A stretch of DNA of 64,000 nt from an uncultured Pelagimonas sp. GTDB taxonomy: Bacteria > Pseudomonadota > Alphaproteobacteria > Rhodobacterales > Rhodobacteraceae. Below the pieces are notes generated by a model. The model worked only from the letters and a program-made list of their open reading frames with translations. It was not told where the DNA came from and searched no databases. Where the stretch lies: positions 18,467 to 82,466 of the forward strand of contig CANMIH010000006.1 of the NCBI GenBank assembly GCA_947497905.1, in the 5' to 3' direction. Positions 26,904 to 35,505 of the stretch are shown here, piece after piece (position 1 is the first letter of the stretch; the number at the start of each line of letters is the position of its first letter). The translations under genes and the position numbers were made by a program.

Positions 26904-27755
26904 ATGAGTCTTCCAACCTATGCAACCACCGGGCAGCGCATCTGGTACTACACCTTTCGTGTGCTGTGCGGCCTGATCTTCTTCTTCCTGATCGCGCCGA
27001 TTGCTGTGGTGATCCCGCTGTCGTTCAACGCGCAGGATTTCTTCACCTTCACTCCCGAGATGCTGCGGCTTGACCCAGATGGGTTCTCGCTCAAGCACTA
27101 TCGTGACTTCTTTGGTAATCCAGACTGGCAGCAAGCCTTGGGCAACTCGGTCAAAATTGCTCCTGTGGCGACGATTATCTCGGTGAGCCTTGGGACACTT
27201 GCGGCAATTGGCCTGAGCCAGCCACATGTCCCCGCCCGTCGGGCGATTATGGCGATCCTGATTTCGCCCATGATTGTTCCGCTGATCATTTCGGCGGCTG
27301 GCATGTACTTCTTCTACTCGAAGATTGGCCTGTCGGGGACCTATTGGGGCGTTGTTCTGGCCCACGCGGCTTTGGGGATTCCCTTTGTCATTATCACCGT
27401 GACGGCGACGCTTGTTGGCTTTGACCATTCGCTGACCCGCGCTGCGGCTAACATGGGGGCCGATCCGGTCACCACCTTCTTCAAGGTGCAGATGCCGTTG
27501 ATTTTGCCGGGTGTGATTTCGGGTGGTCTCTTCGCCTTTATCACGTCGTTCGACGAGGTTGTGGTGGTGATTTTTGTCGGCTCTGCCAAGCAACAAACCC
27601 TTCCTTGGCAGATGTTTACCGGTCTACGCGAACAGATCAGCCCGACCATTCTTGCGGTGGCGACCATCCTTGTGGTGATCTCGATTGCTCTGCTGGCAAC
27701 GGTCGAATTGCTGCGCCGCCGGTCCGAGCGCCTGCGCGGAATGAGCCCAGGCTGA
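26904..27755 (+). CDS. ABC transporter permease 2, polyamine type (PotC-like)
   Basis: 283 residues, six predicted helices, normal PotC length. The EAA loop reads RAAANMGADPVTTFFKVQMPLILPGVISGGLFAF, and the N-terminal TM1 is CGLIFFFLIAPIAVVIPLS. Together with the first permease it forms the transmembrane pore driven by the PotA-like ATPase. It starts five bases after the previous stop and is followed by a hairpin at 27792. Confidence 0.93.
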   Translation: MSLPTYATTGQRIWYYTFRVLCGLIFFFLIAPIAVVIPLSFNAQDFFTFTPEMLRLDPDGFSLKHYRDFFGNPDWQQALGNSVKIAPVATIISVSLGTLAAIGLSQPHVPARRAIMAILISPMIVPLIISAAGMYFFYSKIGLSGTYWGVVLAHAALGIPFVIITVTATLVGFDHSLTRAAANMGADPVTTFFKVQMPLILPGVISGGLFAFITSFDEVVVVIFVGSAKQQTLPWQMFTGLREQISPTILAVATILVVISIALLATVELLRRRSERLRGMSPG

Positions 27756-27791
27756 CGTTCCAAAGAGCATATGATTTTAATGAAAAAGGAA

Positions 27792-27825
27792 GCCGCAGGC
27801 CTGAATGGGTCTGCGGTTTTCACGT
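27792..27825 (+). terminator. terminator of the polyamine-type ABC operon
   Basis: CCGCAGGCC-TGAAT-GGGTCTGCGG (one mismatch) followed by TTTTCACGTTTT, 36 nt after the second permease stop. Confidence 0.7.
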
Positions 27826-27885
27826 TTTAGAAAGGGATAGGACGGATGTTGCTGGGGACTAGGCATACTTGTGTTCGAGGACCCC

Positions 27886-29130
27886 ATGACCGAACTGAAC
27901 CCGCAGTTTATCGCAGAGGCGAGCAATTCGACCTCTGAAGCTTTGTTTCATCTGTCCGAGCTGTTTTATTCCCGAACCGATGAACGCGGTGTCATCGAGG
28001 CGGGCAATAGCGTGTTCCAACGCGTGGCAGGCCATGAATGGGACGATCTGATCGGCGCGCCGCATAAGATCATTCGACACTCGGATATGCCCAAAGGTGT
28101 GTTCCAGCTGATGTGGGACACCCTGAAAGACGGGCAGCCCATGGGGGCCTATGTAAAGAACCGCCGCAAAGATGGTCGGTATTACTGGGTTTACGCTCTG
28201 GTTGCGCCGGTTGACGGGGGATATGTCTCAACCCGGATGAAGCCGACGTCTGAGCTGCATCAGAAAGTGATCGAAGTTTACAAAGAGCTTCTGCAGGAAG
28301 AGCAGAATGGCCTGAACCCGAAGGCCAGCGCTGAGCGTCTGCTAGAAATGCTCAAAGGTCTTGGCTTCGCGAGCTATGCGGCCTTCCAGGCCACGGCGAT
28401 TGCGTCAGAGGTCGAAAGTCGCGCCCGCCAGCTTGGACGTCCGATCGACCAGCTTCAGAAACGGTTCCTCGATATGTCCCGCGCGATTGCGCAGGTGCAG
28501 GTCGAGACCAGTGAAATGACCGAGGCCTTCAAGGCGATCCGCACCGTCCCGATGAACATGCGCATCATTGCGTCGCGTCTGGAAAATGCCGGCGGCCCGA
28601 TCAGTGCGATTTCGGTGAACTACAGCCAGATGCTTGAAGAGATGTCGACCTGGGTCACCACCTTTGTTGACGGCGATGCCTGTGTTTTTGCCCGCATCCG
28701 CGATGCGATCCTTGAAGGTCAGTTCCTCGGCTTTGCGACGGCCATCGAACAGGAAATGATCGAAGTGTTCCAGTCCGTTGATGCAAGCTATCCGGATGAA
28801 ATTAGTCTCGCCAAGGAAGCGGCTCAGCTTGATGAGATGCGCAAGCAGTTCAAAAAGCACACGTCGGAAACGCTCAATAGCGTTGAATCCGAAGCCAAGC
28901 GCTTTGGCCGCAGCGTGCTCGACATGAAGCGTTATGTGACCGGCCTCAGCTCGACCCGTATGATGTGTAAGATTGAGAGCGCATCGCTGTCCAGTTCGGG
29001 CTCGGCCTTGGCGGGCATCGTGGATCAGCTGGATGACTGCCAGAATGAGATCGAACAGCGGTTGGCCCGTGTGGTCGAGCTGAACGCGGTCATTCAGGGC
29101 AACACCTCGATGTTGCGCTCACTTATTTGA
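27886..29130 (+). CDS. soluble Aer-like PAS/coiled-coil protein
   Basis: 414 residues. Residues about 20-115 form a PAS domain of the Aer/energy-taxis type (RTDERGVIEAGNSVFQRVAGHEWDDLIGAPHKIIRHSDMPKGVF, NRRKDGRYYWVYALVAPV). The rest is a long helical, coiled-coil-rich part (AIASEVESRARQLG..., EISLAKEAAQLDEMRKQFKKHTSETL, IVDQLDDCQNEIEQRLARVVELNAVI). It has no membrane segment and I find no MCP signalling tip (the Q-T-N-L-L-A-L-N-A-A-I-E-A-A-R-A-G core). It may therefore be a redox or small-molecule sensor with an unusual output. ATG 27886 follows GAGG; a GTG at 27871 is an alternative start. Confidence 0.78.
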   Translation: MTELNPQFIAEASNSTSEALFHLSELFYSRTDERGVIEAGNSVFQRVAGHEWDDLIGAPHKIIRHSDMPKGVFQLMWDTLKDGQPMGAYVKNRRKDGRYYWVYALVAPVDGGYVSTRMKPTSELHQKVIEVYKELLQEEQNGLNPKASAERLLEMLKGLGFASYAAFQATAIASEVESRARQLGRPIDQLQKRFLDMSRAIAQVQVETSEMTEAFKAIRTVPMNMRIIASRLENAGGPISAISVNYSQMLEEMSTWVTTFVDGDACVFARIRDAILEGQFLGFATAIEQEMIEVFQSVDASYPDEISLAKEAAQLDEMRKQFKKHTSETLNSVESEAKRFGRSVLDMKRYVTGLSSTRMMCKIESASLSSSGSALAGIVDQLDDCQNEIEQRLARVVELNAVIQGNTSMLRSLI

Positions 29131-29147
29131 TTAGACCACCAGTCTAA
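29131..29147. promoter_or_regulatory. TTAGAC-CACCA-GTCTAA inverted repeat
   Basis: A perfect 6-5-6 repeat that begins right after the PAS-gene stop codon and lies before the terminator. It may be a short hairpin or operator; its role is unknown. Confidence 0.35.
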
Positions 29148-29151
29148 ATAG

Positions 29152-29185
29152 AAACGCCCCGATCTGTGAAACAGACGGGGCGTTT
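29152..29185. terminator. bidirectional terminator between the PAS gene and ilvE
   Basis: AAACGCCCCG and CGGGGCGTTT pair around an inner TCTGT-GAA-ACAGA stem, with T-rich ends on both sides. It serves the convergent plus-strand PAS gene and minus-strand ilvE. Confidence 0.85.
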
Positions 29186-29224
29186 CGCGTTGGGACGGGG
29201 GCGATTGTGACGCCCCCGGTGATC

Positions 29225-30097
29225 TTAGCTGCGTACCAGCTTTTCATAGCTTTCTGCGATGTCGCGAGTCAGCGCGCCAACTTCAAAGGTATAATCGCCA
29301 ATCTGACCTACAGGTGTGACTTCGGCGGCGGTGCCAGTGAGCCAGCACTGCTCAAAGCTTTCCAGCTCCTCGGGCATGATGTGACGTTCGTGGACGGTGA
29401 TGCCTTTTTCCTTCAGCATCTTCAAAACCGTCTGTCGGGTCAGGCCATTCAGGAAACAATCGGCCAGCGGGGTATGCACCTCACCATCTTTAACGAAGAA
29501 GATGTTTGCGCCGGTGGCCTCTGCCACATAGCCGCGATAGTCCATGAACAACGCGTCGGAACAGCCTTTCGCCTCAGCAATGTGCTTGGAGGTGGTGCAG
29601 ATCATGTAGAGACCTGCGGCCTTGGCGTGCACAGGAATCGTTTCCGGGGACGGGCGCTTCCACTTTGCAATGTCGAGCTTGGCGCCTTCCATTTTGGCGT
29701 CGCCGTAGTAGTTGCCCCATTCCCAGGCTGCGATGGCAAGGCGGACTGGGTTTTTCGCCGACGCGACACCCATGTCTTCACCGGCGCCACGCCAGGCCAG
29801 CGCGCGTACATAGGCATTGGTCAGACCGTTGACTTCCAACACCTGCTTTTTGGCCGCTTCGATTTCATCCACAGAAAAAGGGATCTGGAAATCAAGCTCA
29901 CCTGCCGAAAAATGCAGGCGTTCGGAATGTTCGCGTGACAGAAAAATCTTGCCATTGTAGGCGCGTTCGCCTTCGAAAACCGAGCTGGCGTAATGCAGGC
30001 CATGGGTCAGGATATGCACATTGGCATCCCGCCATTCGACCAGTTTACCATCCAGCCAGATTTTGCCGTCGCGGTCATCGTATGCTGCGCTCGCCAT
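29225..30097 (-). CDS. ilvE: branched-chain amino acid aminotransferase
   Basis: PLP fold-type IV transaminase for the last step of valine, leucine and isoleucine synthesis. 290 residues: WRDANVHILTHGLHYASSVFEGERAY, a PLP lysine in HAKAAGLY, FMDYRGYVAEATGANIFFV and LNGLTRQTVLKM, then WLTGTAAEVTPVGQI. ATG 30097 follows GGGAGAGAC. Transcribed alone and convergent with the PAS gene; shares the bidirectional terminator. D-amino-acid transaminase is a family alternative but the length and motifs favour IlvE. Confidence 0.93.
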   Translation of the reverse strand: MASAAYDDRDGKIWLDGKLVEWRDANVHILTHGLHYASSVFEGERAYNGKIFLSREHSERLHFSAGELDFQIPFSVDEIEAAKKQVLEVNGLTNAYVRALAWRGAGEDMGVASAKNPVRLAIAAWEWGNYYGDAKMEGAKLDIAKWKRPSPETIPVHAKAAGLYMICTTSKHIAEAKGCSDALFMDYRGYVAEATGANIFFVKDGEVHTPLADCFLNGLTRQTVLKMLKEKGITVHERHIMPEELESFEQCWLTGTAAEVTPVGQIGDYTFEVGALTRDIAESYEKLVRS

Positions 30098-30255
30098 TGT
30101 GTCTCTCCCAACTGGCTCGTTTTGTCGAATGTTGCGCTGGTTGCGTCCGCTTCGGACATAAAATTGCGCAAAATGTGAGATTCGCTACCAGTTGCGACTT
30201 GGAATGTCAATAAGGCTGACTTAAACTGGGGGAAGACGTGAAAGAAAGAGACGTG

Positions 30256-30756
30256 ATGAGTGAGGCAAAACCCCCAAGCGGCGAAGCGCTTTTGTTCCTG
30301 ACAGACGATCAGCTCCGACAAGGTGCCGAGGCGATGTTCTTTGCGTACCGCGGATTCACGGCAGATCCTGATCGCATTTTGGCGGGCCTGAGTTACGGTC
30401 GGGCACATCACAGGGCGCTGCATTTTATTCACACCGCGCCGGGCACGACAGTCAATAACCTCCTGACAGTTTTGGGTGTGACCAAACAATCGCTCAATCG
30501 CGTGTTGCGCACTTTGATCGAGGATGGTTTGGTAGAAAGCCGGGTTGGGCGTAACGATCGACGTGAAAGGCATTTGTTTCTGACCGAAGCAGGAACCGGG
30601 CTCGAGCGGGAATTGTCAGACGCGCAACGGGCACGCATGCGTGCCGCGTATAAGCAGGCGGGCCCTGAAGCAGTTGCCGGGTTCCGGAGAGTGTTGGAAG
30701 CAATGATGGATCCGGAGCTGCGCCGGCAATATCAGAGACTGAGAGAGGGGCAGTGA
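30256..30756 (+). CDS. petP: MarR-family regulator (PetP-like)
   Basis: 166 residues with a MarR winged helix: the recognition region VTKQSLNRVLRTLIEDGLVESRVG and wing NDRRERHLFLTEAG. The N-terminus (PSGEALLFLTDDQLRQGAEAMFFAYRGFTADPDRIL) matches the PetP proteins of Rhodobacteraceae, in which petP and petR together control cytochrome bc1 expression in Rhodobacter capsulatus. Here the downstream gene is indeed an OmpR-type regulator overlapping it by one base. ATG 30256 preferred; GTG 30238 also has a good G-rich upstream region. The symbol is a resemblance call, not a proven orthology. Confidence 0.82.
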   Translation: MSEAKPPSGEALLFLTDDQLRQGAEAMFFAYRGFTADPDRILAGLSYGRAHHRALHFIHTAPGTTVNNLLTVLGVTKQSLNRVLRTLIEDGLVESRVGRNDRRERHLFLTEAGTGLERELSDAQRARMRAAYKQAGPEAVAGFRRVLEAMMDPELRRQYQRLREGQ

Positions 30757-31457
30757 TGGCGGATCCTGACGCTCATTTGCTCGTCGTAGATGACGACGAA
30801 CGCATTCGGACACTTTTGCAGAAATTCCTGATCCGGAACGGGTTTCTGGTCAGCGGAGCACGGGACGCTGCACATGCGCGCCGAATCTTGGGTGGGCTGG
30901 ATTTCGATTTGATTGTCCTTGACGTGATGATGCCCGGCGAAGATGGCATCAGCCTGACTCGCAGTTTGCGGGAAACCAGTCAAACACCGATCTTGTTGCT
31001 AACCGCGAAATCCGAAACGGAAGATCGCATTCAGGGGTTAGAGGCCGGTGCGGATGATTACCTTGCCAAGCCCTTTGAGCCCAAAGAGCTGTTGCTCCGG
31101 ATCAATGCCATCTTGCGGCGGATGCCCGAAAGCCGCGCGGAAGCGGCTGCGCCCAAGCTGCTGACGCTGGGACCGATCCGGTATGACATTGAACGGGGCG
31201 AGTTGTGGCGTGGCGAAGATATGATTCGTCTGACTGCGACGGAAAGTCAGCTGATGAAGATCTTTTCGGCCAAACCGGGGGAAGCCCTAAGCCGGGCCAA
31301 TCTGGTAGAAGAGCTGGGGCGTGACAAAGGACAGGCACAGGAACGCGCGGTCGATGTTCAGATCACGCGTTTGCGGCGCAAGCTTGAGACCGACCCAAAG
31401 CAGCCGCGATATCTTCAGACGGTCCGTGGGGCCGGCTATATGCTTGCGCCGGATTGA
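30756..31457 (+). CDS. petR: OmpR-family response regulator (PetR-like)
   Basis: 233 residues: receiver domain with acidic pocket VVDDDE, phosphoacceptor Asp56 in DLIVLDVMMPG, T/K residues LLTAKSE and KPF, then winged-helix DNA-binding domain (LTATESQLMKIFSAKPGEALSRANLVEELG...RAVDVQITRLRRKLETDPKQPRYLQTVRGAGYML). Paired with the upstream PetP-like MarR gene through a TGATG overlap, as in the petPR operon. No histidine kinase is adjacent, matching R. capsulatus. The GTG at 30753 is an alternative start. Confidence 0.85.
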   Translation: MADPDAHLLVVDDDERIRTLLQKFLIRNGFLVSGARDAAHARRILGGLDFDLIVLDVMMPGEDGISLTRSLRETSQTPILLLTAKSETEDRIQGLEAGADDYLAKPFEPKELLLRINAILRRMPESRAEAAAPKLLTLGPIRYDIERGELWRGEDMIRLTATESQLMKIFSAKPGEALSRANLVEELGRDKGQAQERAVDVQITRLRRKLETDPKQPRYLQTVRGAGYMLAPD

Positions 31458-31504
31458 TCGGCGCAGTTTTTCCCTGATGACCAAGTGAAGTAAGGAACCG
31501 CGCG

Positions 31505-32431
31505 ATGACCACGGCTTTGATCACCCATGCCGAGTGTCTTGATCATGTCACGCCCGAAGGACACCCAGAGCGCGTGGCGCGTCTTGAACATGTGTTGCAC
31601 GCCTTGGCCGGTCTGGACCTAATCCGCGAGACCGCGCCCCAAGGTCGGAACGAAGACATCCTGCGGGTGCATCCGCAGGCCCATCTCGACCACATCCGCA
31701 AGACCGCTCCGATCGAAGGGCGTGCCAAGCTTGATGCGGAAACATGGATGTCGGTCGGGTCGCTCAATGCGGCCTACCGTGCCGTGGGCGCTGTGACGCG
31801 TGGGGTCGATATGGTCATGGGCGGCGAGGCGCAAAACGTCTTTTGTGCCATTCGACCGCCGGGGCATCATGCCGAGGCTGAAACACCGATGGGGTTCTGC
31901 CTGTTTGGCAATGCGGCCATTGCGGCAAAATATGCACTGGATCATCATGGGCTAGAGCGCGTTGCGATCGTGGATTTTGATGTGCACCACGGCAATGGCA
32001 CACAGGACCTATTGTGGGATGAGGCCAGGGTTCTGACCGTGACCAGCCAGCAGATGCCGCTGTGGCCTGGCAGTGGCGGTCGCAATGAACAGGGCAGCCA
32101 TGGTCAGGTGGTGAATGTGCCGTTGGAACCGGACAGTGGTGGGGCGGAAATGCGCGCCGCATACGAAAAGTATGTGTTTCCCAGATTGCGTAAGTTCGAG
32201 CCACAATTGATTGTCATCTCAGCGGGGTTTGATGCCCATCAGGATGATCCACTGGCCAACCTGAGTTGGGTGGAGGATGACTTCCGTTGGATCACCCGTC
32301 AACTTTGCGCGATTGCGGATGAGAGTGCAGAGGGTCGCGTGGTCTCGACTTTGGAAGGCGGGTATGATCTTCAGGCGCTGGCAGCGTCAACCAAGGCGCA
32401 TGTAGAGGCGTTGCAGGAGGCCGGGAAATGA
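31505..32431 (+). CDS. HDAC-family (acetylpolyamine/acetoin-type) deacetylase
   Basis: 308-residue arginase-fold zinc hydrolase. The metal and catalytic residues are present: RPPGHH (His121, His122), FDVHHGNGTQ (Asp157, Asp159, His161) and a C-terminal SAGFDAHQDDPL (third metal Asp). Substrates in this bacterial class include acetylpolyamines, acetoin and possibly acetylated proteins. The start follows AAGGAACC. Its stop overlaps the xseB start as ATGA, which places it in an xseB-ispA-dxs operon, so it may be transcribed with isoprenoid genes, though its own role is not isoprenoid-related by sequence. Confidence 0.88.
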   Translation: MTTALITHAECLDHVTPEGHPERVARLEHVLHALAGLDLIRETAPQGRNEDILRVHPQAHLDHIRKTAPIEGRAKLDAETWMSVGSLNAAYRAVGAVTRGVDMVMGGEAQNVFCAIRPPGHHAEAETPMGFCLFGNAAIAAKYALDHHGLERVAIVDFDVHHGNGTQDLLWDEARVLTVTSQQMPLWPGSGGRNEQGSHGQVVNVPLEPDSGGAEMRAAYEKYVFPRLRKFEPQLIVISAGFDAHQDDPLANLSWVEDDFRWITRQLCAIADESAEGRVVSTLEGGYDLQALAASTKAHVEALQEAGK

Positions 32432-32670
32432 GCGAGATCGCAGTCGAAGAGATGAGCTTTGAGCAGGCTATGGCCGAGCTTGAGCAGGTGGTGGGCCAGC
32501 TGGAGCGTGGCGACGTCGCGCTTGAGGATTCCATCAAGCTGTATGAGCGCGGTGCCAAGTTGAAAAAACGCTGCGAAGCCAAGCTGAAAGAAGCGGAAGA
32601 AAAAGTGGCGGCCATCACCCTGGACGGTGAAGGCAATCCCGCAGGATTGAAGCCTGTCGAAGGTCTCTAA
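32428..32670 (+). CDS. xseB: exodeoxyribonuclease VII small subunit
   Basis: 80-residue small subunit, the usual length, with the signature SFEQAMAELEQVVGQLERGDVALEDSIKLYERGAKLKKRCEAKLKEAEEKV. It combines with the large subunit XseA to degrade single-stranded DNA. No xseA is in the window. ATG 32428 overlaps the deacetylase stop; ispA begins directly at its stop codon. Confidence 0.96.
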   Translation: MSEIAVEEMSFEQAMAELEQVVGQLERGDVALEDSIKLYERGAKLKKRCEAKLKEAEEKVAAITLDGEGNPAGLKPVEGL

Positions 32671-33543
32671 ATGGGCTTCAAGGACGATCTGCTGCGCGTT
32701 TCGGTCGAGACGCAGGCCCACCTGACCTCGGTCTTGGCGGAACATCCAGCGATACCGGTGGTTCAGGCGATGAGCTATGCCACGGCTGGGGGCAAAGGGC
32801 TGCGTGCCTATCTGGTGATGGCCGGGGCTGAGATGCATGATGTGCCGCGCGATCGTGCCATTTGGCCTGCCGCGGCCATTGAGGCCGTGCATGCCTATTC
32901 GCTGGTTCATGATGACCTGCCCTGCATGGACGATGATGATCTGCGCCGGGGCGAGCCGACCGTTCACAAAAAATGGGATGAGGCCACTGCCGTTCTGGCG
33001 GGAGATGCGCTACAGACCCTTGGCTTTGAGATGCTTTTGCGCCCCGAGTGCCACCCAGAATCTGCTGTGCGGGCTGATCTGGCGCTGAGCATGGCGCGGG
33101 CCGCTGGGGCGCGGGGCATGGTCTATGGTCAGGCGCTGGATATGGCGGCGGAGACCGCAGAAACGCCGCTGACCCTTGAACAGATCACAGCCTTGCAGGC
33201 CGGGAAAACCGGTGCGTTGATCCAGTGGTCAGCCGAAGCGGGTGCCCGTCTAGCTCAGGCCGATCCGTCGGCCCTGGGCGCCTATGCCACTGCGCTGGGT
33301 TTGGCGTTTCAGATTGCCGATGATATCCTTGATGTAGAAGGGGATGCGGCAACTGTGGGCAAGGCCGTGGGCAAAGATGCCGATCGCGGAAAAGCCACCT
33401 TTGTCAGCCTTTTGGGGCTGGACGGGGCAAAGCGCCGCGCCGCAGACCTGATGCAAGAGGCCTGCGACGCCCTAGATATGTATGGTAACAAAGCTGATCG
33501 CTTGCGAGAGGCCGCGCGCTTCGTTATTTCGCGCAACAAATAG
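32671..33543 (+). CDS. ispA: farnesyl (geranyl) diphosphate synthase
   Basis: All-trans polyprenyl diphosphate synthase that condenses IPP with DMAPP/GPP in the cytosol. 290 residues. First aspartate-rich motif DDLPCMDDDD at residues 81-90, second DDILD in FQIADDILDVEGD, and the GGKGLRAYL substrate loop are all present. It directly follows xseB with no gap and precedes dxs, so precursor supply and chain elongation are co-expressed. Confidence 0.95.
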   Translation: MGFKDDLLRVSVETQAHLTSVLAEHPAIPVVQAMSYATAGGKGLRAYLVMAGAEMHDVPRDRAIWPAAAIEAVHAYSLVHDDLPCMDDDDLRRGEPTVHKKWDEATAVLAGDALQTLGFEMLLRPECHPESAVRADLALSMARAAGARGMVYGQALDMAAETAETPLTLEQITALQAGKTGALIQWSAEAGARLAQADPSALGAYATALGLAFQIADDILDVEGDAATVGKAVGKDADRGKATFVSLLGLDGAKRRAADLMQEACDALDMYGNKADRLREAARFVISRNK

Positions 33544-33564
33544 CCGGAGCCCCCGGGAGGACCA

Positions 33565-35490
33565 ATGTCAGACAGGCCGCAAACCCCGCTGTTGGATCGG
33601 GTGCAGACCCCATCGGATTTGAAGCAGTTCTCGGACGCCGAGCTTGAGCGTCTGGCGCATGAGCTGCGCATGGACACCATCGCAACTGTGTCTCAGACCG
33701 GTGGTCACCTAGGGGCGGGTCTTGGCGTTGTCGAACTGACCGTGGCGCTGCATGCGGTGTTTGATGCGCCGCGTGACAAGATCATCTGGGATGTGTCGCA
33801 CCAGTGTTATCCGCATAAAATCCTGACCGGGCGTCGGGATCGGATGCTGAGCCTGCGCCAGAAAGATGGGCTGTCTGGCTTCACGAAACGCAGTGAAAGC
33901 CCCTATGATCCCTTCGGGGCGGCGCATAGTTCGACCTCGATTTCTGCCGCGCTGGGGTTTGCGGTTGCGCGGGATCTGGGTGGGGCCTGTGACACCGGAC
34001 ACGGCGATGCAATTGCGGTGATCGGTGACGGCTCGATGAGCGCGGGCATGGCCTTTGAGGCGATGAACAATGCGGGTCATCTGGGCAAGCGCATGATTGT
34101 GATCCTCAATGACAACGAGATGTCGATTGCCCCTCCTACGGGTGCTCTATCGAACTATCTCAGCCGGTTGTATGCCGAGGCCCCTTTTCAGGATTTCAAA
34201 GCCGCCGCCAAAGGTGCGGTGAGTCTGTTGCCCGAACCCTTCCGCGAGGGGGCAAAGCGCGCCAAGGAAATGCTCAAAGGCATGACCGTGGGTGGGACAC
34301 TGTTTGAAGAGCTGGGCTTTTCCTATCTTGGTCCGATTGATGGCCATGACCTGAGCCAGCTTCTGCCGGTGCTACGCACTGTACGTCAGCGGGCCACCGG
34401 GCCGATCCTGATCCATGCCTTGACCAAAAAGGGCAAAGGCTATGAACACGCCGAGTTTGCCCCGGACAAAGGGCATGCTCGAGCCAAGTTCGATATGGTC
34501 ACCGGCAAACAGAAAAAGGCGCCCTCCAACGCGCCAAGCTATACCCGTGTCTTTGCCGATAGTTTGCTGGAAGAGGCAGCGGAGGACGCGCAGATCTGTG
34601 CGGTGACGGCTGCGATGCCCGATGGGACGGGGCTTGATCTCTTTGCCGAGCGCTATCCCAGCCGGTGTTTTGACGTAGGCATCGCGGAGCAGCACGGTGT
34701 GACCTTTGCTGCCGGGCTTGCTGCGGGGGGAATGAAACCCTTCTGTGCCATGTATTCGACCTTCCTCCAGCGCGGCTATGATCAGGTCGTGCATGATGTG
34801 GCGATCCAGCGGTTGCCCGTGCGCTTTGCCATTGACCGCGCGGGATTGGTTGGGGCCGATGGAGCGACCCACGCCGGGTCGTTCGACGTGGCCTATCTGG
34901 CGAACCTGCCGGGCATCGTGGTGATGGCGGCGGCGGATGAGGCCGAGCTGAAACATATGGTGGCCACGGCGGCGGCCTATGATGACGGTCCTATTGCCTT
35001 CCGCTATCCGCGTGGTGAAGGTGAAGGCGTTGAGATGCCTGCACGGGGTGAGCCGCTTGAGATCGGAAAAGGCCGGATGATCCGCGAAGGAAGCCGGGTT
35101 GCGATCCTCAGCTTTGGCACCCGCTTGGGCGAGGTTCTGAAAGCCTGCGAAGCGCTTGAAGCGCGCGGAGTCTCACCCACAGTGGCCGACGCCCGTTTTG
35201 CCAAGCCGCTGGACCGGGATCTGATCCTCAAACTGGCGGCAGAGCATGAGGCGCTGATCTGTATCGAAGAGGGCGCTGTTGGCGGTTTTGGCAGCCATGT
35301 GGCCCAGCTTTTGGCAGAAGAGGGCGTGTTTGACACCGGGATCAAATTCCGGTCGATGGTTCTGCCCGATATCTTTATCGATCAGGCCAGCCCCAAAGAC
35401 ATGTATGCCGTCGCAGCGATGAACGCGCCGGACATCGAGGCCAAGGTTTTGGATGTGCTGGGTGTTGAGGTGTTGGACAAGCGCGCGTAA
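33565..35490 (+). CDS. dxs: 1-deoxy-D-xylulose-5-phosphate synthase
   Basis: Thiamine-diphosphate enzyme condensing pyruvate and glyceraldehyde 3-phosphate, the first step of the MEP isoprenoid route. 641 residues in transketolase order: TPP-binding domain ([41 protein letters not shown]), pyrimidine domain ([18 protein letters not shown]) and C-terminal domain ([16 protein letters not shown]). 21 bp after ispA with GGGAGGACC in between. The UAA stop sits in the loop of a GC-rich hairpin (35475-35502). Confidence 0.97.
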   Translation: MSDRPQTPLLDRVQTPSDLKQFSDAELERLAHELRMDTIATVSQTGGHLGAGLGVVELTVALHAVFDAPRDKIIWDVSHQCYPHKILTGRRDRMLSLRQKDGLSGFTKRSESPYDPFGAAHSSTSISAALGFAVARDLGGACDTGHGDAIAVIGDGSMSAGMAFEAMNNAGHLGKRMIVILNDNEMSIAPPTGALSNYLSRLYAEAPFQDFKAAAKGAVSLLPEPFREGAKRAKEMLKGMTVGGTLFEELGFSYLGPIDGHDLSQLLPVLRTVRQRATGPILIHALTKKGKGYEHAEFAPDKGHARAKFDMVTGKQKKAPSNAPSYTRVFADSLLEEAAEDAQICAVTAAMPDGTGLDLFAERYPSRCFDVGIAEQHGVTFAAGLAAGGMKPFCAMYSTFLQRGYDQVVHDVAIQRLPVRFAIDRAGLVGADGATHAGSFDVAYLANLPGIVVMAAADEAELKHMVATAAAYDDGPIAFRYPRGEGEGVEMPARGEPLEIGKGRMIREGSRVAILSFGTRLGEVLKACEALEARGVSPTVADARFAKPLDRDLILKLAAEHEALICIEEGAVGGFGSHVAQLLAEEGVFDTGIKFRSMVLPDIFIDQASPKDMYAVAAMNAPDIEAKVLDVLGVEVLDKRA

Positions 35491-35502
35491 CGCGCGCTGT
35501 CC
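35475..35502. terminator. GC-rich hairpin containing the dxs stop in its loop
   Basis: GGAC-(A)-AGCGCGCG, then TAA (the dxs stop, 35488-35490) as loop, then CGCGCGCT-GTCC. It also sits just past the end of the convergent exoD-like gene. No U-tract on the plus side, so it may act as an mRNA 3'-end stabiliser. Confidence 0.6.
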
Positions 35503-35505
35503 GCC

